A DNA stretch of 64,000 bases from Paenibacillus wynnii (GCF_000757885.1 NZ_JQCR01000003.1:930001-994000), one strand, 5' to 3'. Counted from the first letter of the stretch, positions 8,121-17,005 are shown. Notes: generated from the letters alone by a model not told the origin. Numbers and translations are program-made.

Positions 8121-10454
8121 ATGGCGCCGTATAAACGAAAAACCCCGGAAGAAATCTTGTATTCCATATATCAACTGCATCGGGGAAGGCTAAAGATCAT
8201 TATCGGGTCCGTCAGTGGGTCGGGAAAAACATACAATATGCTGGAAGAAGGCAAGCATTTAAAGCAGCAAGGGATAGATGTAGTAATCAGTGCCGTTTCG
8301 ACCATGCAACGAGTGGAAACCGTTCAGCAGCTCATAGATCTGGAGCGTGTTCCTAGCATTCATTGGTGGAAAGACGGCAAGGAGCAGAAAGACCTCCCTT
8401 TGGAAGCGCTACTGGGACGGAATCCAGAAGTCCTGATGGTAGATGGTCTGGCTCATCGCAATCGCATAGGTGCCCGTTTTCCAACGCGGCTGGAAGATAT
8501 CCGTTATTTGATGGATAACGGCATCAGTGTGATTACGACCATCAATGTTTATGAGCTGGCAGGAGTGGGAGAGATCATTTTTCAAATGACGGGAATTCGG
8601 GCAGAAGAAACGGTACCTTTGAATACGCTAGAGTTTGCGGATGAAGTGCGCCTAATCGATGTATCCCCGGAAACCATATTGAAGCGAATAGAGGAAGGCG
8701 TTTTGGGTGGTGAGACGCATCCTGCATTGTCCCGACGAGGAAATCTCGGGGTACTTCGTGAACTGTCCCTGCGTTTAGTGGCCGAAGGCGTCAACGATTC
8801 ACTTGAAAAACATCGGGAAGATCAGGGACTCATCGGTCCTTCCGGCGCCACTGAGCGGATACTGGTATCCACACAATACCACTGGAACGGTTCACTCTAT
8901 GTGAGAAGAGGCCAGCAAATCGCTAAGCGTCTGGGTGGTGATCTGATTGTAGTTACGTTTGTCATGCCAAAACGACCATTGACTAAGGAACAGCAGACCT
9001 TCAAGCGCTCTATAGTGAAGCTAGTAGATCGAGTGGATGCCAAGTTTGACGAGCTTCATCTAACCCATCTACGTCAGCTTCCTTCCCTATTGGTGCGTTA
9101 TGCGACTCAAAACAATGTGACCCGAATCGTAATGGGGCACTCTAATAAGAGCAGTTGGCAAGAGAAGTGGCAGGGCTCCATCGCAAACCGCGTACTGCGA
9201 AAAACACGAAATATTGATGTATTTCTAATGGCGGACCGCGCAGAGCAGGAAGGCGAGCGGATTTTACCCATAAAACCGAATGTGAAAGAGTCAGAAGAGC
9301 CTTTTCATCGGTTGACCAGCCAAGAGATGGAAAAGAAAGTTGAAAGGATCCGCCACGGAACCTTTAAAGTTTATATCGGTGCAGCTCCCGGAGTGGGGAA
9401 AACTTACAAAATGCTGCAGGAGGGTAACCTTCTATTGAACAGAGGCATCGATGTCGTCATCGGTCTGCTGGAAACCCACGGTAGGAAGGAAACAAGGGAG
9501 CAAATAGGAGATTTAACGATTATCCCTCGTGCCAGGATTCAATATCAGTCAACGCAACTGGAAGAAATGGATACAGATGCAATTATTTCTCGGCACCCAG
9601 AGGTTGTGTTGGTTGATGAATTGGCGCATACCAACGTGCCCGGCAATCAGTCCAGAAAGCGATATGAAGATGTTGTCCATCTATTGGAAAATGGCATTTC
9701 CGTCATTACAACCGTGAATGTTCAGCATCTGGAAAGCTTAAACGACGCGGTAGCTCAATTAACCGGTGTTCGGGTTCGCGAAACCGTGCCAGATGCCATT
9801 TTGAGAATGGCAAGCGAGGTAGAACTAATCGACGTAACACCGCAAATGCTGCAGGAACGGATGAGGGAAGGGAAGATTTACGCGTCCGAGAAAGTGAACC
9901 AGGCGCTGGAATCATTTTTTAAGATTGGCAATCTAATTGCGCTGCGCGAGTTGGCTCTCCGCGAAATTGCTGATGATGTAGACGAACGGCTGGAGGCATG
10001 GGACCGAGATACTTCCTTGCGAGGGGCGTGGAGCAGGCGTGAGGTTATTTTCGTCTGTGTGGACATGGGACCACGTGCGGAACGTCTGATCCGCCGCGGA
10101 TTCCGCATTGCGCACCGCTTGAAAGCAGAATGGTACGTGCATTATGTGCATTGCGGCGTGGTACGAACGCATGAGGAGCAGAAACGGCTAGACGTACTGC
10201 GGCATTTATCGGAACGGCTTGGTGGGAAAATGGAAGTGACTGAAGCAGGCAGCAGCAAAAACCTACATCATCATTTGTTAAACAGGATGAACGAGGTGCA
10301 GACGACACAGCTTATAATCGGACAATCACGGAAACCACTTTGGCGTACTTTTTTCAAAGAGAGCTTCGTCCATTATCTGCTAAGGCATGCCCGTCATATG
10401 GATATGCTGATCGTTGCGGATTTTGATCCAGAGGTTTCAGAACCGATAAGGTAA
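8121..10454 (+). CDS. Tandem KdpD N-terminal-domain protein lacking a kinase
   Basis: This 777-residue protein contains two successive copies of the KdpD sensor domain plus universal-stress-protein-like domain: about 1-385 and 390-777. No membrane block, HisKA or HATPase domain follows. Walker A is GSVSGSGKT (29-37) in the first copy and GAAPGVGKT (420-428) in the second. The second copy retains the canonical LVDELAHTN and ETHGR motifs, while the first is altered (MVDGLAHRN, no THGR). It follows kdpC by 82 bases behind a good AAGGAGG. Truncated KdpD proteins occur in some bacteria and can modulate K+ signalling; a double copy of this kind is unusual. A role as c-di-AMP/ATP-binding regulator is inference. 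Confidence 0.85.
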   Translation: MAPYKRKTPEEILYSIYQLHRGRLKIIIGSVSGSGKTYNMLEEGKHLKQQGIDVVISAVSTMQRVETVQQLIDLERVPSIHWWKDGKEQKDLPLEALLGRNPEVLMVDGLAHRNRIGARFPTRLEDIRYLMDNGISVITTINVYELAGVGEIIFQMTGIRAEETVPLNTLEFADEVRLIDVSPETILKRIEEGVLGGETHPALSRRGNLGVLRELSLRLVAEGVNDSLEKHREDQGLIGPSGATERILVSTQYHWNGSLYVRRGQQIAKRLGGDLIVVTFVMPKRPLTKEQQTFKRSIVKLVDRVDAKFDELHLTHLRQLPSLLVRYATQNNVTRIVMGHSNKSSWQEKWQGSIANRVLRKTRNIDVFLMADRAEQEGERILPIKPNVKESEEPFHRLTSQEMEKKVERIRHGTFKVYIGAAPGVGKTYKMLQEGNLLLNRGIDVVIGLLETHGRKETREQIGDLTIIPRARIQYQSTQLEEMDTDAIISRHPEVVLVDELAHTNVPGNQSRKRYEDVVHLLENGISVITTVNVQHLESLNDAVAQLTGVRVRETVPDAILRMASEVELIDVTPQMLQERMREGKIYASEKVNQALESFFKIGNLIALRELALREIADDVDERLEAWDRDTSLRGAWSRREVIFVCVDMGPRAERLIRRGFRIAHRLKAEWYVHYVHCGVVRTHEEQKRLDVLRHLSERLGGKMEVTEAGSSKNLHHHLLNRMNEVQTTQLIIGQSRKPLWRTFFKESFVHYLLRHARHMDMLIVADFDPEVSEPIR

Positions 10455-10588
10455 AAGAATGTGTAGGGAATTGAATTAACATTTGGCAATAAGTGCCCGT
10501 TGTTGAAAATAACATATGGGTATGATAAGCTGACTTTACTTTAAGGATTGGGGTTGAAAAGGATAATGTAGGATTTCTTGCGGATTTT

Positions 10589-10650
10589 TAAAAATAATAA
10601 AAACATGCCGAAGCGGATGTAGACCGCTGTTTTATTATTTTTATGCAAGA
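10589..10650 (+). terminator. Terminator after the tandem KdpD-like gene
   Basis: The A-rich arm AAAAATAATAAAAACA pairs with TGTTTTATTATTTTT; inside it lies a smaller stem AGCGG/CCGCT. The symmetrical A-run and T-run suggest it works in both directions. The rest of the 10455-10791 gap holds only this hairpin and the ABC-F leader. Confidence 0.7.
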
Positions 10651-10669
10651 AAGCTACTATTCTTTTTAA
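10643..10669 (+). CDS. Possible 8-codon leader peptide of the ABC-F gene
   Basis: ATG at 10643 opens an 8-codon frame (MQESYYSF) ahead of the attenuator hairpin. No clear ribosome binding site precedes it, so it is weakly supported. Leader peptides are common in attenuated ABC-F resistance genes. Confidence 0.2.
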   Translation: MQESYYSF

Positions 10670-10729
10670 CTCAAAGATATATCCTTATCTAACTCCATCA
10701 TCGTGGGTTCGATTTGCTGTATTTATTTG

Positions 10730-10766
10730 AGCTACAAGAAAGTAACTTTCTTGTGGCTTTTTATTA
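10730..10766 (+). promoter_or_regulatory. Attenuator-like hairpin before the ABC-F gene
   Basis: Arms AGCTACAAGAAAGT and ACTTTCTTGTGGCT form a long stem followed by TTTTTATTATG, only 25-30 bases before the gene's AGGAGG. A terminator inside the leader of a ribosome-protection gene suggests induction by antibiotic-caused ribosome stalling. This is inference from position and structure. Confidence 0.6.
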
Positions 10767-10791
10767 TGTATAAATACAGGAGGATACCTAT

Positions 10792-12270
10792 ATGTCATTA
10801 ATAAATGTTACAAACCTGACGTACGCCTATGATGGCAGTTACGATAACATATTTGAGAACGTAAGTTTTCAAATGGATACCGATTGGAAATTAGGATTTA
10901 CGGGAAGAAACGGTCGGGGGAAGACCACATTCCTCAACTTGTTGCTTGGAAAATATGAATACAGCGGAAATATCTCTGCTAATGTGAGCTTTGAGTATTT
11001 CCCTTTCCATATTGAAAACAAAGAATATAATACCCTTGATGTAATTAACCGAATATATTCTGACTATATTCACTGGCAATTAGTGCGTGAGCTTTCATTG
11101 CTGAAGGTTTCTGAAGATGTTTTATATCGGTCTTTTGATTCGCTGTCGAACGGTGAGCAAACGAAAGTATTACTGGCTGCTTTATTTCTTAAGGAAAATA
11201 GTTTCCTGTTAATTGATGAACCAACCAATCATCTTGACATGGAGGCAAGAAAACTAGTCAGTCAATATCTCGATTCCAAAAGTGGGTTTATTCTGGTGTC
11301 TCACGACAGATCATTTCTTGATAACTGTGTAGACCATATTCTTTCAATAAATAAGACCAACATTGAAATTCAAAAAGGTGGTTTTTCCAGTTGGTGGGAG
11401 AATAAGACGAGACAAGATAACTTTGAACTAGCTGAGGACGAAAAACTTAGAAGAGATATAAGTCGGTTATCGAGTTCTGCTAAACGGACGGGCAATTGGT
11501 CACACGAAGTGGAAAAAACAAAAAACGGAACAAGAAACTCCGGCTCTAAGGTGGATAAAGGATACATTGGCCACAAGGCTGCAAAAATGATGAAACGTTC
11601 CAAAGCCATTGAACAAAGGCAGCAATCTGCAATTGAGGAGAAGTCTAAACTCCTTAAAAATATCGAGAGCTCCGACAGTTTGAAGATTTCGCAACTTGTT
11701 TATCATAAACACCAACTTGCTGAGCTTGATGAGGTTTCGATTTTCTACGGTGAGAAGAGGGTATGTGAAGATCTTAGTTTTTCGATTGAGCAAGGTGACC
11801 GAATAGCGCTTTCAGGTCAAAACGGCTCCGGAAAATCAAGCATCATTAAACTCATTTGCGGTGAGGAACTATACTTCACAGGCACCCTAAGTAAGGATAG
11901 TCAGTTGGAAATATCCTACGTATCTCAGGACACCTCCCACCTTCAAGGCAACTTAACTGATTTTGCTGCCGACAACGGTATTGATGAGAGTCTCTTCAAA
12001 TCGATTCTTAGAAAACTTGATTTTTCCAGAGTTCAATTTGAAAAGGATATTTCAACGTTTAGCGGAGGTCAAAAGAAGAAAGTACTTATCGCAAAAAGTC
12101 TCAGTGAGAGGGTCCATTTGCATATTTGGGATGAGCCGCTAAATTTCATTGATATCATTTCCCGTATGCAAATTGAAGAGCTACTGCTGGAGTACTCACC
12201 AACCATTCTATTTGTGGAACATGACAAGGAATTTTGCGAAAATGTTGCAACAAAGACCATCGAACTTTAA
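10792..12270 (+). CDS. Lsa-type ABC-F ribosomal protection protein
   Basis: This 492-residue protein has two ABC domains and no membrane segment. Walker A motifs are GRNGRGKT (38-45) and GQNGSGKS (342-349); signature motifs are LSNGEQ and FSGGQ, and LIDEPTNHLD is canonical. The second Walker B reads WDEPLNFID. These details (WKLGxxGRNGRGKT, WDEPLN, VEHDKxF near the end) resemble the Lsa group, which dislodges lincosamides, streptogramins A and pleuromutilins from the ribosome. The linker between domains is basic (about 190-290). Resistance is inferred from family; substrate spectrum cannot be read. Start ATG is preceded by AGGAGG. Confidence 0.88.
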   Translation: MSLINVTNLTYAYDGSYDNIFENVSFQMDTDWKLGFTGRNGRGKTTFLNLLLGKYEYSGNISANVSFEYFPFHIENKEYNTLDVINRIYSDYIHWQLVRELSLLKVSEDVLYRSFDSLSNGEQTKVLLAALFLKENSFLLIDEPTNHLDMEARKLVSQYLDSKSGFILVSHDRSFLDNCVDHILSINKTNIEIQKGGFSSWWENKTRQDNFELAEDEKLRRDISRLSSSAKRTGNWSHEVEKTKNGTRNSGSKVDKGYIGHKAAKMMKRSKAIEQRQQSAIEEKSKLLKNIESSDSLKISQLVYHKHQLAELDEVSIFYGEKRVCEDLSFSIEQGDRIALSGQNGSGKSSIIKLICGEELYFTGTLSKDSQLEISYVSQDTSHLQGNLTDFAADNGIDESLFKSILRKLDFSRVQFEKDISTFSGGQKKKVLIAKSLSERVHLHIWDEPLNFIDIISRMQIEELLLEYSPTILFVEHDKEFCENVATKTIEL

Positions 12271-12280
12271 TATTTTCTTA

Positions 12281-12311
12281 GAAAAAACGCCGGATAACTG
12301 GCGCTTTTTTG
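12281..12311 (+). terminator. Terminator after the ABC-F gene
   Basis: AAAAAACGCC and GGCGCTTTTTT form a short G+C stem extended by A/T pairs, with a clear T-run just after the ABC-F stop codon. Confidence 0.85.
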
Positions 12312-12442
12312 TATTTTCTCTGTTATCTTTAGTAGAAGAAGATGTTCACTCCTTTTCGTAACCCAAGTGATATTTTCCCGTATTATGTTGTGAATAGGAT
12401 CATATATGTTTAACAAAAACAGAAGTTGAGGTAATCCATCTT

Positions 12443-14830
12443 ATGAAGAATGTATGTACAGATCAAGCCGATACATGGTATCAACAGGCTGAGCAGAAGG
12501 CAGCTCATTATTTTGCATCACTTTATATGCAGGTTATGGAGAAGACTTATGTATCTACACTGACAGAAGATTTTGAACTGTGGAAAAGAAACCATATTAA
12601 CCAACGTCCATGGCTATCATTGTTTTCAAGGGGAACAAGAAAACCTGATTCTCAGGATTATCGAAGATACATGAGGTGGCTGGATCACACAGGTAAACTA
12701 GATGATTACTTAGATCGAAGCATCAGCTATATTTACATGAGGGATCTAGGCAAAGCTCTGGATTCTCCTGACACTCAGACCCGGATTCAGCGTGTAGTTG
12801 CTGACATCAAAAATCACTTGACTCGTTCCGCCGCAACAACAGGTGGTGGCCAACCCGAACAATTGAGTCTAGCCGGGTTGTATCGATGGGCTCAGAAGGA
12901 AAGCATAGAATCCGCCGTAATATGGCTGATCGATAAACTTAAGGACGTCTCTGCCAACATTCCAAAAGAAATGAATGCCGAGCATGCTCAGCGCAAGCTG
13001 ATCAAAATCATCATTGGAGTTATCATGCATGTGGTTGAAGAGATGGATGTTGGAATATCGTCTGAGGAACGTGCCCAAAGACTTGATGAAGCCATCAGAC
13101 TTGGTTATTCGTACGGTCTAACCTATCCGTTCATTGACGATCTTCTGGATTCAGGGGTCTTAACTGACGGGGAGAAAGAACTATATTCCAGTATGATACG
13201 TACCGCGCTTCTCACTGGAGTTGTACCCGAGCTCAGTGGCTGGGCCGGAAGCAATAACATGGAAATAATACAATACGTACATTCAGAACTCCGGGATGCT
13301 TTTGAATACATTAAAGAACATCAGCGGCTGGAAACACAGGAAACGTTCTTCGAGCAGTCCTATGTTTTTTTTCATTCCCAAGATATTGACCGTGTGAAAG
13401 ATTTATCTAACAAGAACTATACCAATGAGGAGCTTTATGTACCCATCATTTTGAAATCTTCTTCTTCCCGATTGATTGTCCGTTCCGTTATAAGTGCACC
13501 TATAGATGAGGGTTTTGATCATCGTACCTTTTTGTATGGGATATACAATCAGCTGGCAGACGACTTTGCCGATATGTTTGACGATATGAATGACGGAGCT
13601 GTAACACCCTATACTTATTATTTGAAATATCGTGATCTGCGTTCAGATCTTATTAACCCATTTGAACTATACTGGACAGTAATCTCCCACCTAATCCATA
13701 ACGTGTATCACTCTAATGCCAAGACGCGTGAGGTGATTCTAGATCGTGCAATCAACGGTCTCAAACGCTGTAGAGCACGTTTAGGCACTGAAATGTATAA
13801 CGAAATTATGGGGATCTTTGCTGCCGGTAACCCAGAATTCAATCGACTTGTCCAATATATGGTTAGAAAAGCGGATGATGTGGATTTCTTCGACAAACTG
13901 CTTCGGGATCAAATGGTTACCATACTTAAAAACAACCAGAAGGAAAAGGAAGATTTTCAAGATACGATCAAAAATGTCCGACAACAGATCAACAACCAGT
14001 TGCAGATTACGAAAGCTAACGGGATTTCACCGATGAAAGAAACGCTTATTGATGCTGCTAATTACAGCCTCGAAGGGGATGGGAAGCGTATACGGCCATT
14101 ATTGGCTTGGGTTATGGGCGTGAATGAATATGGATTACAGCCATCGACAATGGTACCCCTTCTGAGATCATTGGAATATTTGCATACGGCATCGCTAATC
14201 TTCGATGATCTGCCATCTCAAGATAATGCTTCTTCACGAAGAGGACGTCCAACTCTGCATCAGATGCACAATAGTGCTACGGCGGAGTTAACCGGTCTAT
14301 TTTTAATTCAAAAGGGGATTGAAGAACAGACGTCACTTCACTCGTTTGATGCTTCAACCGTGCTTGCCTTAATGCAATACTCGGCTCAAAAGGCAGAAGA
14401 TACCTGCATGGGACAGGCGATGGATTTGGATTCCAAAGGAAAAGCATTAACCATTGAGCAATTGAATATGATCTGCTTTCTCAAAACCGGAACTGCCTTT
14501 GAGGCTTCACTGGTAATGCCTGCCATTCTAGCTCAGGTTAAGGCGCCCGAAATCGAAGCTCTGAAGAAATTCGCCTACCATGCGGGCATTGCTTTTCAGA
14601 TTAAGGATGATTTGCTTGATTTGGAAGGAGATCTACTCTTACTTGGGAAGCCCACCCACAAGGATGTCGAGAACAATAGCTCGACTTTTGTAACTATACT
14701 TGGTCAGGAAGGTGCCAGGAAAGAGATGTGGGAGCATTATTGCCTTGCCAGTGAAACGTTAGATAAGATGTCCTGTAAAACTGCCTTTCTGAAGCATTTA
14801 TTAAATTATATGGTTAGTCGTGATCGTTAA
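12443..14830 (+). CDS. Two-part protein with C-terminal polyprenyl diphosphate synthase
   Basis: This 795-residue protein is more than twice the length of an ordinary polyprenyl synthase. Residues about 520-795 form a class I prenyltransferase: GKRIRP (547-552), first Asp motif DDLPSQD (588-594), RRGRPT, and second Asp motif DDLLD (722-726). The N-terminal 500 residues are helical, cytosolic-looking and not clearly recognisable; they contain FIDDLLDSG with Asp232-Asp233, resembling an Asp motif of an isoprenoid-synthase fold, and a second acidic run DDFADMFDDMND. Thus the protein may carry a degenerate or novel terpene-cyclase-like domain fused to a prenyl synthase. The gene stands alone between terminators. 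Product chain length is unknown. Confidence 0.75.
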   Translation: MKNVCTDQADTWYQQAEQKAAHYFASLYMQVMEKTYVSTLTEDFELWKRNHINQRPWLSLFSRGTRKPDSQDYRRYMRWLDHTGKLDDYLDRSISYIYMRDLGKALDSPDTQTRIQRVVADIKNHLTRSAATTGGGQPEQLSLAGLYRWAQKESIESAVIWLIDKLKDVSANIPKEMNAEHAQRKLIKIIIGVIMHVVEEMDVGISSEERAQRLDEAIRLGYSYGLTYPFIDDLLDSGVLTDGEKELYSSMIRTALLTGVVPELSGWAGSNNMEIIQYVHSELRDAFEYIKEHQRLETQETFFEQSYVFFHSQDIDRVKDLSNKNYTNEELYVPIILKSSSSRLIVRSVISAPIDEGFDHRTFLYGIYNQLADDFADMFDDMNDGAVTPYTYYLKYRDLRSDLINPFELYWTVISHLIHNVYHSNAKTREVILDRAINGLKRCRARLGTEMYNEIMGIFAAGNPEFNRLVQYMVRKADDVDFFDKLLRDQMVTILKNNQKEKEDFQDTIKNVRQQINNQLQITKANGISPMKETLIDAANYSLEGDGKRIRPLLAWVMGVNEYGLQPSTMVPLLRSLEYLHTASLIFDDLPSQDNASSRRGRPTLHQMHNSATAELTGLFLIQKGIEEQTSLHSFDASTVLALMQYSAQKAEDTCMGQAMDLDSKGKALTIEQLNMICFLKTGTAFEASLVMPAILAQVKAPEIEALKKFAYHAGIAFQIKDDLLDLEGDLLLLGKPTHKDVENNSSTFVTILGQEGARKEMWEHYCLASETLDKMSCKTAFLKHLLNYMVSRDR

Positions 14831-14842
14831 ATTTCCGCACCC

Positions 14843-14878
14843 AAAACGGCTTCCTCTTAATGACGGAGCCGTTTTTTT
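14843..14878. terminator. Bidirectional terminator
   Basis: AAAACGGCTTCC and GGAGCCGTTTTTTT flank a ten-base loop between two convergent genes, with A-run on one side and T-run on the other. Confidence 0.85.
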
Positions 14879-14900
14879 ATATAACATCTCTCAATCCCTG

Positions 14901-15557
14901 TTATTGAACGATGCTGCCTTTGATTTTCAAATCACTGAATTCGGTAACAGAATCAGCTTTTGTCCATAAACCTATCCATCCATCAGCATACAATTTATCC
15001 GTAAAGTTGATCAATAAGTCTCCGTCTAGGTAGGCTTCAATTTGCGAACCAATCATGATTAACCTGATGGTATGCCATTCCCCTAATTTAGGGGGTTCCA
15101 CGTTTACACTTACAAGTTCCTTTCGACTACCTTGAACAACCGCATACAAACGAAAGTTACCTTCAAGGCTATTTCCTCGAACTAGATAATAGTTTTTCGA
15201 ATTCTGCGCACGAATAATAAGTCCTCCACTTGCATCTTCACTCCCTGAAAGAGGCTTGAATCGAACCGTTACGTCTAGATCCGAGAACCGGTTCTTTTTA
15301 TACAACGCTACTGGATATTGCTCTGTCGTTTCAGTCTGGGCCAATACCCATTGCTGCTCCTGCGATTGTCTTCTTTCCCATTTCCCTAAAGCAAACTCCC
15401 AACCTTCACTTGCTTCATCAAAAGTTAGATCCATAGTTGTTTCGTTCGTTTCAGGTAACGTAATGGTGCTGTTATTGGCCTGACCTTGCTGAGTCTTACA
15501 ACCCGCGGTCGCAAAGCATAGCAATAAAATCCCAACAATAATATAACTTCTCTTCAT
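14901..15557 (-). CDS. Secreted lipoprotein with concanavalin-like (DUF1080-type) domain
   Basis: A 218-residue lipoprotein: signal peptide with lipobox TAGC (Cys20), then a beta-rich domain from about residue 40. Stretches such as FSDLDVTVRFKPLSG, GGLIIRAQNSKNYYLVRG, GEWHTIRLIMIGSQIEAYLDG and ADGWIGLWTKADS match the laminin-G/DUF1080-like jelly-roll found in carbohydrate-binding and 3-keto-glycoside hydrolase-like proteins. Ligand and catalytic activity are unknown. It is convergent to the prenyl synthase fusion gene. Confidence 0.75.
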   Translation of the reverse strand: MKRSYIIVGILLLCFATAGCKTQQGQANNSTITLPETNETTMDLTFDEASEGWEFALGKWERRQSQEQQWVLAQTETTEQYPVALYKKNRFSDLDVTVRFKPLSGSEDASGGLIIRAQNSKNYYLVRGNSLEGNFRLYAVVQGSRKELVSVNVEPPKLGEWHTIRLIMIGSQIEAYLDGDLLINFTDKLYADGWIGLWTKADSVTEFSDLKIKGSIVQ

Positions 15558-15839
15558 TATTTGAAATCCCCCAAATTCTAATTATTTCTCTTCTATAGAA
15601 GTAGCGAATTCAATATTACTTACTCTCATAGCATTAAACAAGACATTAATCAAATTATAGTAATTGAATTTTTTTTGTAAGACAGGCGGGGAGGGTTTTG
15701 TCAATTCATAAATAAGGGCAATTTTATTAATCAACATTTGAAATAAAATGCGGATGGTGGCAAAATATAAACAATCATTGAAGAGTTTATCCATACGTTT
15801 TGGAGTTTGAGAGATTAACAGAGGAGGGGCAATCAAATT

Positions 15840-16325
15840 ATGAAAATGATAGACGTCATTATAAGCCGTAGAAATACTAAGCAATTTAAGCCGACACCTA
15901 TTCCTGAAGAAAAGTTGATTTCTTGGTTGGATACTGCAAGTTATGCTCCTAATCACCGGATGAATGAACCGTGGGAGCTCCTTATTATCGGACCGGATAC
16001 TAGAGCGAAATTAAAACACAAAACGGACTTTGGCGGTGCTCCTATCGTTCTTGTAATACTATCCAAACCCGCCCCCACATCGTTCGAACGTGATGAGAAT
16101 GTCATGGCTGCCTCTTGTTTCGCACAAAATTTCTTATTAGCGGCTCATGAAGAGGGTATTGGGGGATATTGGTCTTCATTGGGTGCTTTGCCCCATAATC
16201 GTGATATTCTCGGGGTACCGAAAAATCATGATGTTATAGGTGTATTTGGAATGGGGTATCCTGATGAAGTTCCAACGGCCAGGGCGAGAACATCGATTAT
16301 GTCCAAAATCACGTATTTATCCTAA
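15840..16325 (+). CDS. Nitroreductase family protein
   Basis: A 161-residue FMN-dependent nitroreductase-like protein. The N-terminal RRNTKQF motif (FMN phosphate binding), APNHRMNEPWELLIIG and the C-terminal GIGGYWSSLGAL segment are typical. It is shorter than most family members (about 180-220), mostly through a shortened middle, so substrate and activity are uncertain. GAGGAGGGG precedes the ATG by ten bases. The upstream 280-base gap to the divergent lipoprotein gene shows no recognisable gene. Confidence 0.8.
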   Translation: MKMIDVIISRRNTKQFKPTPIPEEKLISWLDTASYAPNHRMNEPWELLIIGPDTRAKLKHKTDFGGAPIVLVILSKPAPTSFERDENVMAASCFAQNFLLAAHEEGIGGYWSSLGALPHNRDILGVPKNHDVIGVFGMGYPDEVPTARARTSIMSKITYLS

Positions 16326-16337
16326 ACCACATATAAT

Positions 16338-16607
16338 GAGCAAATGAGATGAATTGAAGTTGCTCCAACTAACGAAGCGGGAACAAGTATTGTGCTCCAC
16401 AATAAGGAGCTGATTGCTAAAATGCAACCTGAACTAAATCTGAATACACCCTCGTTATTGTTTTTCTCAGATGACCTCGACCGTTTATATAAAGACTTTT
16501 CGGACAAAAACATTACTGTCGGGGAACTTGTAAATATTCCTTCAGGTAGAGTATTTAACTTTACCGATAATGAAGGAAATTACTTTGCGGTCATGGGAAA
16601 AAATTAA
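16338..16607 (+). pseudogene. Truncated VOC (glyoxalase/bleomycin resistance) gene remnant
   Basis: The frame reads M-R-stop-IEVAPTNEAGT and then runs to the TAA, encoding only the second half of a VOC-fold protein (TPSLLFFSDDLDRLYKDF, FNFTDNEGNYFAVMG). In relatives the interrupted position is Trp (RWIEVAP), so TGG has become TGA at 16350. The first half of the domain is missing, as the nitroreductase gene ends at 16325. A truncated internal start (GTG 16392) could still give 71 residues, but a functional dimer is unlikely. Confidence 0.7.
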
Positions 16608-16621
16608 CGTAAGTAATGAAA

Positions 16622-16652
16622 TGAACGCCGTTGATGACAACGGCGTTTTTGC
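16622..16652 (+). terminator. Terminator
   Basis: Perfect arms AACGCCGTTG and CAACGGCGTT around ATGA, followed by TTTTT, end the nitroreductase/VOC transcript. Confidence 0.9.
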
Positions 16653-16787
16653 GTTTAACTATTATTAGCAAATTCAATCCAACAGGTAGCCATTTTTACA
16701 TACCAATATACTATATTCATGTAAAAGGATGTAATTTATTTTAAATAATATATTGACATACAAACAATATGACAATTAAGATATAGA

Positions 16788-16801
16788 TGTAATCGCTTGT
16801 A
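16788..16801 (+). promoter_or_regulatory. Weak cre-like site
   Basis: TGTAATCGCTTGTAA resembles a catabolite-responsive element with mismatches. It lies 80 bases upstream of a perfect match and after a possible TTGACA box (16753). Confidence 0.35.
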
Positions 16802-16867
16802 AATATTTATAAAGGAGTGATGCAAACGGTCAAATTATTGCAAACACCTAAAAACCTCCAATTATTA

Positions 16868-16881
16868 TGTAAGCGTTTGCA
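16868..16881 (+). promoter_or_regulatory. CcpA operator (cre) upstream of GH76 gene
   Basis: TGTAAGCGTTTGCA fits the cre consensus TGWAARCGYTWNCW at every position. It sits about 125 bases before the GH76 start, implying carbon catabolite control of the enzyme, or originally of the gene remnant next to it. Confidence 0.75.
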
Positions 16882-16890
16882 CTGTCTGTC

Positions 16891-16983
16891 CGCAGCAATG
16901 TCGTCTTTAACGGAACGGGAAGTTGGAATTCTTATAACACGGTAACGATTCCTAATGTCACATTGAATAGCGGAAGTAACTGA
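16891..16983 (+). pseudogene. Remnant of a CBM6/35-type domain gene
   Basis: An open stretch ending at TGA 16981 encodes NVVFNGTGSWNSYNTVTI and VTLNSGSN, clearly related to the C-terminal module of the following GH76 protein (NLVFNSTSSWGNYGTVTV, LNAGSN). There is no start or enzyme part. It is the tail of a lost or rearranged carbohydrate-binding gene. An adjacent AAAGGAGTG-ATG (about 16821) probably marks the original 5' end, so a deletion likely fused promoter and tail. Confidence 0.6.
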
Positions 16984-17005
16984 GATATTTGAAAGGGGAA
17001 TGAGA

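Noticed and set aside
15582..15956. 124-residue frame on the minus strand
   Set aside because: It overlaps the start of the nitroreductase gene, has no ribosome site and no protein-like composition.
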